From positions 1 to 16,431 of the forward strand of contig JASHUJ010000015.1 in assembly GCA_030040035.1 (NCBI GenBank): DNA of 16,431 bases. Reading direction: 5' to 3'. Numbering within the stretch: the stretch's first letter is position 1; each line of letters begins with the position of its first letter. The translations under genes were made by a program, and so were the position numbers. The stretch comes from Thermoplasmata archaeon (lineage in GTDB: Archaea > Thermoplasmatota > Thermoplasmata > Lutacidiplasmatales > UBA184). Of the stretch, positions 6,551 to 12,260 are shown piece after piece. A model generated the notes under the pieces. The model did not search any database. It saw nothing but the letters and a program-made list of their open reading frames with translations, and was not told where the DNA came from.

Positions 6551-7423
6551 GTGGGGATCGAGGACGTCAAGATCCGGGACCTGAGCCGCGGGGCCGGCGC
6601 GTGGACCCCCCCGATCAGCGCGATGGGCGGCCCACCGGCGCATCAGCTCTACTCCGATCTCGTGGCGTTCGCCGGCCTCCAACTCTACCGCGACACCCGC
6701 TCGCGCCCGTGGATCGTCCTGCGCGACGGCGCGCAGCGCCGCGCGTTCCTCGCTCCGAGCGTGGAGCTGCGGAGCGCGCTCGACCGGTTCCGCATGCGGC
6801 GGAACCTGCGCCCGCTCACCGAGCCGACGATCGACGAGTTCGTCCGGATCGTCGAGGCGCGCATCTCCGATCCCGATGTCGCGATCCCGATCCTCCGCTC
6901 GCCCATGGCCGAGCCGGGCCCCGAAGTCCCGAGCTCGGTGGAGGCTCCGGACCCCGACGCGGCCCCGGGCGACCGGTTCCGAGAACTGGACGAGGACATC
7001 GATCTCGCGCTGCGCGACCTCGACCGTCTGGCGCACCACGCGGACCGGGGCGACCCCGACCCGGTCCCCGAGCCGGCCGTGCAGAACACCATCGAGGAGA
7101 TCGACCCCTCGATCTCGGGCGCGCGGGCGATCCCGGCGGTCCAGAACCCCGAGCTCGAGCGGTATGTCCGAGTGCTCGGCCGGCTGGTCGAGAGCGGGGG
7201 CTGGCTCGGGACCACCCAGGAATTGTCGCGCCTCACCCGGGACGATCCGATCACGTTGTTCGATTCGCTGATGCGCTTCCGCTCCGGCCTCGCCCACCGC
7301 AACATCCTGATCGCGAACATTGAGGTCGAGGGTGCGTATCGCTGGCTCGCGGTCGACCGCAGCCGGCTGCGCGGCGTCGTGCGCGACGCGGCCGCCGGCG
7401 CGCTCGAGCTCCCGGCCGAATAG
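6551..7423 (+). CDS. Hypothetical protein, 290 aa, two conserved-looking domains joined by an acidic linker
   Basis: The protein is not recognised. Residues about 30-125 look like a compact alpha/beta domain (HQLYSDLVAFAGLQLYRD, RPWIVLRDGAQRRAFLAP, EPTIDEFVRIVEARISD). Residues about 126-195 form an acidic, Pro-rich linker (Asp/Glu-rich, EDIDLALRDLDRL). Residues about 200-290 form a mainly helical domain (LERYVRVLGRLVESGGWLG, TQELSRLTRDD, LMRFRSGLAHRNILIAN) that could be helix-turn-helix-like. No membrane segment or signal peptide is visible. GTG 6551 is the first in-frame start; ATG 6623 is an alternative. Codon use is the same as its neighbours, so it does not look recently acquired. It ends 111 bp from the convergent beta-propeller gene. 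Function is unknown; a nucleic-acid-related role is only a guess. Confidence 0.75.
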   Translation: MGIEDVKIRDLSRGAGAWTPPISAMGGPPAHQLYSDLVAFAGLQLYRDTRSRPWIVLRDGAQRRAFLAPSVELRSALDRFRMRRNLRPLTEPTIDEFVRIVEARISDPDVAIPILRSPMAEPGPEVPSSVEAPDPDAAPGDRFRELDEDIDLALRDLDRLAHHADRGDPDPVPEPAVQNTIEEIDPSISGARAIPAVQNPELERYVRVLGRLVESGGWLGTTQELSRLTRDDPITLFDSLMRFRSGLAHRNILIANIEVEGAYRWLAVDRSRLRGVVRDAAAGALELPAE

Positions 7424-7493
7424 GGGCCGTTCTCCCGCGCGGATCCATCGGTCGGAGGGCCGACGCCCCGGTTTCGGGCGGGCGGAAGGGGTT

Positions 7494-7524
7494 CCCCGGG
7501 GGAGGACGTGTCCTCGCCCCGGGG
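7494..7524. terminator. Strong GC hairpin in a convergent intergenic region
   Basis: CCCCGGGG (7494-7501) pairs with CCCCGGGG (7517-7524), and GAGGA (7502-7506) pairs with TCCTC (7511-7515). This leaves a CGTG loop and a single bulged G at 7516, giving a 13-bp stem. It lies between the 3' ends of two convergent genes (stops at 7421-7423 and 7535-7537). No U-run follows on either strand, so it could act as a bidirectional 3'-end or processing structure rather than a classical terminator. Confidence 0.5.
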
Positions 7525-7534
7525 GCCGACTCGT

Positions 7535-8665
7535 TCAGATCGCGACCAGGCCTTCGTCGCTCCCGGGCAGGGCCCCGGTCGTTCCGATCCACGTCAACGC
7601 GCCATCCGCGGCGACCTCGTATCCCTCGATCGTCCCGCCGGCCGAGTCGTGCACGTAGAGGAGCTGGCCGCTCCCGACGAGCGCGAGGTCCGTGGGTGCG
7701 GCTCCCGTGACCGCCGCGACCGACTGGAGGAGCGCGAGGCGCCCGTTGGCGGCCACCGCGTAGCTCGAGATCGAGTCGCTGTCCGCGTTCGTCGTGTACG
7801 CGATTCCCCCGTTTGGGGTCACGACGACCCAGCAGGGGGCGGTCTCGAAGTCCGAGACCGACCCGCTGATCACCTCGAAGTAGCCGTGCGCATGCACCCG
7901 GTACGACGAGAGGCTCCCCGAAGCGGCCTCGCTGACCACCAGCTGGCCGCGCGGGGTGAACGCGAAGCCGTAGGGGGTCGAGCCGTCCGACGGCGAGAAG
8001 GTGCCCGGCCGAGCGACCCCGTGCGCGTTCACGTCGTAGACGTCGATGAGGTTCGTCGACTTCTCCGTGACGGCGAGCAGGGTGCCCGTCGGTCCGAAGG
8101 AGATCTGGGCAGCGCCGGTCGCGCCGCTCGTGCTCAGCGCCTGGGTGGAGCCGGCGAGCGGGACGAGCTGCCCCGAACTGGAGAGCGTGAAGCCGGCGAT
8201 GTTCCCGGGGCTGATCGTGTCCCCGACGTTCAGCACGTAGACCGTGCTCCCGAAGATCGTGAGGCTGACGGGCAGCACGCCGCCCGACGCGACGACGTCG
8301 GTGAGCCGGAGCGACGGCGCGCCCGAGGCGACCGTTACGTGCAGGACCGAGACCTGGTTACTGCCCGCGTCGACCGCCAGGAGCCATTGGCCGTTCGCGC
8401 TGGCCGCGAGGCTCCCCTGGTCGGCGAGGCTCGCGCCGGTACCGGTCCCTCCGGTCGAGAAGTTTCCGACCCACGTGAGGTCGCCGTTGCTGGCCCGCGC
8501 ATACGTCACGATCTCGTTCCCCGACAGCGCGTTCGTCATCGTGAAGACCGCGCCGGCGTCGCCCGATCCTCGCGCGCTCGGCGCGAGGGACGCGGCGAAG
8601 CTCGGTCCGGCGATCACGATGAGCGTCAGCGCGGCTCCCACCGCGGCGATTCCCAACGCCCTCAT
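7535..8665 (-). CDS. Secreted beta-propeller protein (lactonase/YncE-like)
   Basis: A 376-residue protein with an N-terminal signal sequence: Arg2, then a hydrophobic core at about 4-22 ending in PSFAASLAP, with probable cleavage near residue 25. The rest is repeated beta-propeller blades. Recurrent motifs include SGNEIVTYARASNGDLTWVG, ANGQWLLAVDAGSNQVSVLHV, GTLLAVTEKSTNLIDVYDV, NGGIAYTTNADSDSISSYAV and GQLLYVHDSAGGTIEGYEV. The layout resembles COG2706 (6-phosphogluconolactonase/carboxymuconate cyclase-like) and YncE-type seven-bladed propellers. Export argues against a cytosolic sugar-lactone role, so an extracellular binding or surface function is more likely. The C-terminus has no membrane anchor. 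ATG 8665 directly precedes the signal peptide; AAGAAGTAC, about 27-30 nt upstream, is a weak promoter candidate. Enzymatic function is unknown. Confidence 0.88.
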   Translation of the reverse strand: MRALGIAAVGAALTLIVIAGPSFAASLAPSARGSGDAGAVFTMTNALSGNEIVTYARASNGDLTWVGNFSTGGTGTGASLADQGSLAASANGQWLLAVDAGSNQVSVLHVTVASGAPSLRLTDVVASGGVLPVSLTIFGSTVYVLNVGDTISPGNIAGFTLSSSGQLVPLAGSTQALSTSGATGAAQISFGPTGTLLAVTEKSTNLIDVYDVNAHGVARPGTFSPSDGSTPYGFAFTPRGQLVVSEAASGSLSSYRVHAHGYFEVISGSVSDFETAPCWVVVTPNGGIAYTTNADSDSISSYAVAANGRLALLQSVAAVTGAAPTDLALVGSGQLLYVHDSAGGTIEGYEVAADGALTWIGTTGALPGSDEGLVAI

Positions 8666-8791
8666 CGCCGGCGGCTACCCGACCGGCCGTACTTCTTCCT
8701 CGCACAGAATTCGACCCGAGTCTCGCCCGAATCCAGCCCCAGTCGGCCGGGCGGCGGCCGACTCGGCGATCCCGCGCCTCCGCGGGCCGGC

Positions 8792-9079
8792 CTAATGGAG
8801 AGCGGTCCAGAGGATCGCCCCGAGTCCGGCCGCCTCGGTGATCCCGATGCCGAACAGGAACGGCGAGAGCGAATCGGGGATCAACGGCATGGTCGCAAGG
8901 TAAGAGTAGACGACCAGGAGGTTCTGGACGACGAACGCGCCCGCGAACAGAACGAGCGCGAGGCTGAACGACGCCCGGGTCTGGGCGTAGACCCGCCGGT
9001 AGAGTCCGAACAGCACGACCGTGAGCCCGATGTTCGCGATCCCGAGCACGAGCGAGAGGTCCATCCAGACCGTCGTCAC
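8792..9079 (-). CDS. Small three-TM protein translationally coupled to the wHTH regulator
   Basis: A 95-residue, highly hydrophobic protein with three predicted membrane segments: about residues 8-25 (LSLVLGIANIGLTVVLFG), 36-58 (SFSLALVLFAGAFVVQNLL) and 73-92 (PFLFGIGITEAAGLGAILW). A basic loop (LYRRVYAQTR) lies between the first two. The GTG start at 9079 overlaps the TGA stop of the upstream wHTH gene in the tetranucleotide GTGA, indicating translational coupling; ATG 9064 (90 aa) is an alternative. Pairs of an ArsR-like wHTH gene with a ~90-aa three-TM protein are, as I recall, common in archaea (for example DUF7521-type proteins in haloarchaea). The membrane protein may sense or modulate the regulator; this is inference. 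Confidence 0.78.
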   Translation of the reverse strand: MTTVWMDLSLVLGIANIGLTVVLFGLYRRVYAQTRASFSLALVLFAGAFVVQNLLVVYSYLATMPLIPDSLSPFLFGIGITEAAGLGAILWTALH

Positions 9080-9423
9080 GTTCCCATCCTCCCCGCCTCC
9101 GACGCGGGGGTTCGCGCGGTGGCGCGCCGACCGGACCCGGTTCCGTTCCGGATCGCGCGGATCTCCTCGAAGCGGACCTCGACGTCCGGAGCGAGCTCGT
9201 AGGGCGCCGCGTACCCGCGTCCGACCGGCCGATAGACGAGGCCGTTGCGCTCGAGGAGGCCCAGGTGGTGACGGATCGTGCGGTAGTCGATCCCGAGCTG
9301 CGCCGACAGCTGGTGGGCGTTGTTGGGGTGGACCCGGAGCTCCTCGAGGATGCGGATCCGGTTCGGCCCCCCGCGCGTCCCCGCGAGCAGGTACCACAGC
9401 AGGGTCCGCGAGGCCGAGGGCAT
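9076..9423 (-). CDS. Winged helix-turn-helix transcriptional regulator (ArsR-like)
   Basis: A 115-residue DNA-binding protein. The wHTH covers about residues 20-75: NRIRILEELRVHP (helix 1), NNAHQLSAQLGI (helix 2), DYRTIRHHLGLLERNGLV (recognition helix) and a wing at VYRPVGRGYAAPYELA. The C-terminal 25 residues are basic and disordered. It has no metal-binding Cys pattern, so metal sensing is not indicated. ATG 9423 lies 22 bp downstream of the SRPBCC stop, and a TATA-like CTGAAATAGG overlaps that stop about 27 nt upstream, so it may have its own leaderless promoter as well as read-through. Its stop overlaps the start of the small membrane protein gene (GTGA). It probably regulates its own operon; the target and signal are unknown. 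Confidence 0.88.
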   Translation of the reverse strand: MPSASRTLLWYLLAGTRGGPNRIRILEELRVHPNNAHQLSAQLGIDYRTIRHHLGLLERNGLVYRPVGRGYAAPYELAPDVEVRFEEIRAIRNGTGSGRRATARTPASEAGRMGT

Positions 9424-9445
9424 CGCGCGACCGAGCGAGGGGGCC

Positions 9446-9454
9446 CTATTTCAG
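9446..9454 (-). promoter_or_regulatory. TATA-like box for the wHTH gene, overlapping the SRPBCC stop
   Basis: Minus-strand TGAAATAGG lies about 27 nt upstream of ATG 9423 and includes the TAG stop of the SRPBCC gene. It is consistent with an internal leaderless promoter in the gene run. Confidence 0.4.
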
Positions 9455-9955
9455 GTCATCCGGCGGCGGTCCGCTCGTCGCGCGGGCGCGCAGGTTCTCG
9501 AGCCACAGCTGGTGTCCCCGGCTCATCCGGAGGGGCCGGAGGAGATGGTCGAACCGCGCGAGCGCCCCGTACTGGCTCTCCTCGGTGCGCACGTGGCAGC
9601 CCCCAGCGGGCGACCGGGTGAGGAGCCAGGCATGGTAGACGTCGACCCCCGTGCCTCGAGCGCTCCACGCGAGACGGGTGGGCGCCTCGAACTCTTCGAC
9701 GCGGGAGGCGAGGCTCGCACTGAACGTGCGCCAGCGGAAGCGGGTCCCGGCCCGCAGCTCCGATCCGCCGCTCTCGAGGCGAACGTCGGCCGAGTTCGGA
9801 TACCAGTTCGGCCACTCCGTCGCTCGAACGAGCCACGTCCAGACCCGGTCCGGGCTCGCCCCGATATCGATCTCGTTGCGGACATGCACCGGCGCGCGCT
9901 CCGGTCGGAAGCGATCCGGCCAGTGGATGGACGCGCCTTCGTCCGCGGCGCTCAC
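9446..9955 (-). CDS. SRPBCC-family protein (START/polyketide-cyclase-like fold)
   Basis: A 169-residue protein of the SRPBCC superfamily, which forms a helix-grip fold with a deep hydrophobic ligand cavity. It opens with IHWPDRFRPERAPVHVRNEI, then DIGASPDRVWTWLVRATEWPNWYPN, FRWRTFSASLASRVEEFEA, YHAWLLT and HVRTEESQYGAL, and ends with a long helix HQLWLENLRARA. The IHWP segment is, as I recall the family, part of the conserved N-terminus, so GTG 9955 is preferred over GTG 9889. GGAGGT lies about 13 nt upstream but is folded into a perfect hairpin adjacent to the start. The gene is 59 bp downstream of the FAD oxidoreductase and 22 bp upstream of the wHTH gene. It may bind a small hydrophobic ligand; the ligand is unknown. 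Confidence 0.85.
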   Translation of the reverse strand: MSAADEGASIHWPDRFRPERAPVHVRNEIDIGASPDRVWTWLVRATEWPNWYPNSADVRLESGGSELRAGTRFRWRTFSASLASRVEEFEAPTRLAWSARGTGVDVYHAWLLTRSPAGGCHVRTEESQYGALARFDHLLRPLRMSRGHQLWLENLRARATSGPPPDDLK

Positions 9956-9956
9956 A

Positions 9957-9980
9957 GCCGCCGGACGTACCTCCGGCGGC
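9957..9980 (-). promoter_or_regulatory. Perfect 9-bp hairpin covering the ribosome-binding site of the SRPBCC gene
   Basis: On the minus strand, GCCGCCGGA (9980-9972), loop GGTACG (9971-9966) and TCCGGCGGC (9965-9957) form a perfect 9-bp GC stem ending one nucleotide before GTG 9955. The only Shine-Dalgarno-like sequence, GGAGGT (9974-9969), straddles the stem and loop. As RNA it could limit translation initiation; as DNA it is a dyad that a regulator could bind. Confidence 0.5.
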
Positions 9981-10014
9981 GTTTGAAGGTATTCGGAACG
10001 GGGATCCCGTTCGC

Positions 10015-11403
10015 CTACAGGATGAGCTTCTCCTCCGCGACGGACCGGTGGGCGAGCGAGAGGCGGTCGAGACGATACGTCTCGCCGGAAAAGAGCGTAG
10101 TGTCGCGCCGGCCCTCGTAGCGTGCGGCGACGAGCCGTCCCAGCGAGTCCGCCTTCATCACGCCGCTCCCCGAGTCGCCGCCGACGAAGATCACCCCGAA
10201 TGTCTCCTCGGTCAGCACCGGGGCGCCTTCGGGGCTGAAGTTGTAGTAGCCTCCCCACGAATTCTCGAGCCGGACCCCCGAAGTGTCGAAGCCGGGGAAG
10301 TAGGGTGAGAGGGCCGGCAGCACGTCCGTGACGTACGCGTCCCGGTCCCCGAGGGCCGCCATGTTGTAGTCGAGCCGCCCGTCGCGACCCGGGTCCTCGA
10401 GCGTGCCGATCGGGTGGGCGACCGTGTCGCAGAAGCCGACCCAAAGGTGTCGCTGCGGAAAGATCGGCTTCAGCGTGATCCCGCTCGGCAGGATGACGAA
10501 GGGAAACCGGGTACGACCTCCGGGCCGGTCGATCGGTTGGACCGGGGGTTGCCAGGCGAGGAGCTGGTCGATCACTGGCCCCGAAACGGCGAACAGGATC
10601 TGCCGTCGCGGGCTGCACGCGGTCGCGTAGCCGAGGGGATCGAGGATCTTCGCCGACCAGGCGCCGCCCGCGACGATGACGGTATCCGCCCGGACGGACC
10701 GGCCGTCCCCGAAGGCGACCCGCGAGATCCGCAGCCGGCCCCGCATGCTCTGTTGGAACGCGAACGGCATCTTCGAGGGCTCGTGGAGGAGGATCTCCTC
10801 CCGACCCTCGAACGAGAGCCGCTGAACGACCGTGTCGAACGCGAACTCGACGCCCCGTCGACGCGCCTCCCGGGCGTAGAACGCGGCGAGCATCTCGGGC
10901 GCTACCGCGCCGCAGTTGCGCCCGAAGAGGCCCCCGGCGATCGGATCGGGCGGCGACGCCGCGTCGCCCTCGAACCACCGGGTGGGGTTCGGCTCGAGTC
11001 CGGAGCACGAGCGGACGCCCGCCAGGTCGAGGACCTCCGTCTCGATCGCGCTCTCCGGGGCGCGCAGGAACCCCGAGTATTCGCGGAGCTCGCGCTCCGG
11101 TAGCAGCCAGAGGTAGCCGTAGAGGTCGAGCAGCGGAACCGGGGCACGGAGGTCGTCGTGCGTCGCGAGCAGGTGGCGGTAGAAGGCGATCGAGTTGCGC
11201 GCGAGGACCCGGTTGTCGGGCGAACTGAAGACGTCGCGGACCATCGCCGCGCTCGCCCCCATCGACCCCTCGCCGGGGCCGGACCGCGCGTCGACGACGA
11301 GGACCGACAGATCCGGCCGCCGTTCGATGAGGTGGTACGCCGAGGCGAGACCGAACGCGCCCGCGCCGACGACGACGACGTCATAGCGCTCCCGCGACGG
11401 CAT
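10015..11403 (-). CDS. FAD-dependent oxidoreductase, DAO/DadA family
   Basis: A 462-residue flavoprotein. The N-terminal Rossmann motif is GAGAFGLASAYHL (G13-x-G15-x2-G18), and the second strand ends in Asp38 rather than the usual Glu. Family features follow: GASAAMVRDVFSSPDN (about 49-64), VIVAGGAWSAKI (243-253), and the C-terminal FAD-closing segment NSWGGYYNFSPEGAPV to FVGGDSGSGVMKADSLG (381-422). Members oxidise amines or amino acids such as D-amino acids or N-methylated glycines; the exact substrate cannot be read here. No signal peptide or membrane anchor is seen. ATG 11403 directly precedes the FAD motif. The gene follows a 40-aa zinc-finger gene by 69 bp and precedes the SRPBCC gene by 59 bp, suggesting co-transcription. 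It is not a close match to the second flavoenzyme at 12261. Confidence 0.92.
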   Translation of the reverse strand: MPSRERYDVVVVGAGAFGLASAYHLIERRPDLSVLVVDARSGPGEGSMGASAAMVRDVFSSPDNRVLARNSIAFYRHLLATHDDLRAPVPLLDLYGYLWLLPERELREYSGFLRAPESAIETEVLDLAGVRSCSGLEPNPTRWFEGDAASPPDPIAGGLFGRNCGAVAPEMLAAFYAREARRRGVEFAFDTVVQRLSFEGREEILLHEPSKMPFAFQQSMRGRLRISRVAFGDGRSVRADTVIVAGGAWSAKILDPLGYATACSPRRQILFAVSGPVIDQLLAWQPPVQPIDRPGGRTRFPFVILPSGITLKPIFPQRHLWVGFCDTVAHPIGTLEDPGRDGRLDYNMAALGDRDAYVTDVLPALSPYFPGFDTSGVRLENSWGGYYNFSPEGAPVLTEETFGVIFVGGDSGSGVMKADSLGRLVAARYEGRRDTTLFSGETYRLDRLSLAHRSVAEEKLIL

Positions 11404-11472
11404 GGCGATCCGGTCGGACGGTCCCGGTGCCGCGCCCGAGCGGAAAGCGATTGCGATGCGGCGCGGAGCGGA

Positions 11473-11595
11473 TCAGCCCTGCTGGATGTGCTCGAGCGGG
11501 TGACCGGCATGGGCGGCCATCGCCGCCGCGTCGGTCGAAGAGAACTCCGTTCCGCAGGTCGTGCACCGGACCATCGTGGACGACGGGCTGGCCAT
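11473..11595 (-). CDS. 40-aa single C2H2 zinc-finger protein
   Basis: This very short frame translates to 40 residues starting MASPSSTMVRCTTCG. A zinc-finger ligand set is visible: C11-x2-C14-x14-H29-x2-H32, with His36 as an alternative last ligand. Phe18 sits four residues after C14, and Met26 three before H29, as in classical fingers. The FSS segment resembles finger 1 of the 86-aa protein at 5-265. Support for reality is a clear minus-strand TATA box (TTTCTATACT) centred about 25 nt upstream of ATG 11595, which is leaderless spacing, plus third-position G/C bias. ATG 11574 is an alternative start. It lies 69 bp upstream of the FAD oxidoreductase on the same strand and may be co-transcribed as its regulator. 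Function is inferred only. Confidence 0.72.
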   Translation of the reverse strand: MASPSSTMVRCTTCGTEFSSTDAAAMAAHAGHPLEHIQQG

Positions 11596-11614
11596 GCCCC
11601 CCCGAACGGGCCCC

Positions 11615-11624
11615 AGTATAGAAA
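11615..11624 (-). promoter_or_regulatory. TATA box for the 40-aa zinc-finger gene
   Basis: Minus-strand TTTCTATACT is one of the clearest TATA-like elements here, centred about 25 nt upstream of ATG 11595. GGAGG immediately 5' of it could be part of a BRE-like element. Confidence 0.6.
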
Positions 11625-11691
11625 CCTCCGCGGCGGTCGGACTCGATCCGTACCGCAGCCTCCCCCGAGTCGTGCGGGCGGTCGAACGGTG

Positions 11692-11699
11692 AGTTTATG
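11692..11699 (+). promoter_or_regulatory. TATA-like box for the two-TM protein gene at 11726
   Basis: AGTTTATG lies about 27-34 nt upstream of ATG 11726 in GC-rich surroundings, which fits a leaderless or near-leaderless transcript. It is divergent from the 11615-11624 box. Confidence 0.5.
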
Positions 11700-11725
11700 C
11701 CGCCCTCCGCCCGCGTTCTCACCCA

Positions 11726-12154
11726 ATGGACCGCGCCTACGAGAAGCGGCTCGGCACGGTGGTCCTTGCGATCGGGCTCGGCATCCTGCTCTTCGGATTC
11801 TTCCAGGCGTACGAGTACACTCAGAGCCCGCCGTCGGGCTCGTACCCGCTGTTCCATCTCGGCGGGAGCGGGGGCGGGAACTCGACCCTCAACAGCACGT
11901 TCAACGGCCTCCCGATCGTGATCTTCACCTTCCTCATCGTCGAGTACCTCGTGGGCGCGACGATCCTCAAGGCCGGCTGGAACCTCATCACGCCCAAGGC
12001 CGAGACGATCCAGGTCCGGGTCAAACCGAGGTCGCTCCAGGTCGAGCCGGTCGGGGCGTCCGTTCCAACCGCGTCGACCGCCCCCGCGGCCGCGACGGCG
12101 CCCCCCGCCGCGAGCTCGGGCCCGGAGTCGGGTCCGTCGCCTCCCGGCACCTGA
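11726..12154 (+). CDS. Two-TM membrane protein of unknown function with Pro/Ala-rich tail
   Basis: A 142-residue protein. Residues 1-9 are charged (MDRAYEKRL). TM1 is about 10-28 (GTVVLAIGLGILLFGFF). The Gly/Ser/Asn-rich loop at about 32-60 carries two NST sequons and is probably external. TM2 is about 62-82 (LPIVIFTFLIVEYLVGATIL). A cytoplasmic strand-like segment (ETIQVRVKPRSLQVEPV) follows, and then a Pro/Ala/Ser-rich tail of about 35 residues. The Asn-x-Ser/Thr sites would suit archaeal surface N-glycosylation, but this is speculative. ATG 11726 follows a TATA-like box at leaderless distance. It precedes the sarcosine-oxidase-like gene by 106 bp and is divergent from the zinc-finger/oxidoreductase run. 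No family was recognised. Confidence 0.8.
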   Translation: MDRAYEKRLGTVVLAIGLGILLFGFFQAYEYTQSPPSGSYPLFHLGGSGGGNSTLNSTFNGLPIVIFTFLIVEYLVGATILKAGWNLITPKAETIQVRVKPRSLQVEPVGASVPTASTAPAAATAPPAASSGPESGPSPPGT

Positions 12155-12260
12155 CGCTTCCCGCGGCGAAGGGAAGGTCCGGCCGCTACCCGTAAGTCCC
12201 CCCTGACCTACCGCCGGTCCGGTCGGACCCGCGCACCGACCAGGTCCCCGAGAACGCAGG

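Noticed and set aside
7508..9202. A 564-codon plus-strand frame opposite the propeller and small membrane protein genes
   Set aside because: Translation is Arg/Glu/Asp-rich without folds; the minus strand shows a signal peptide, propeller blades and TM helices.
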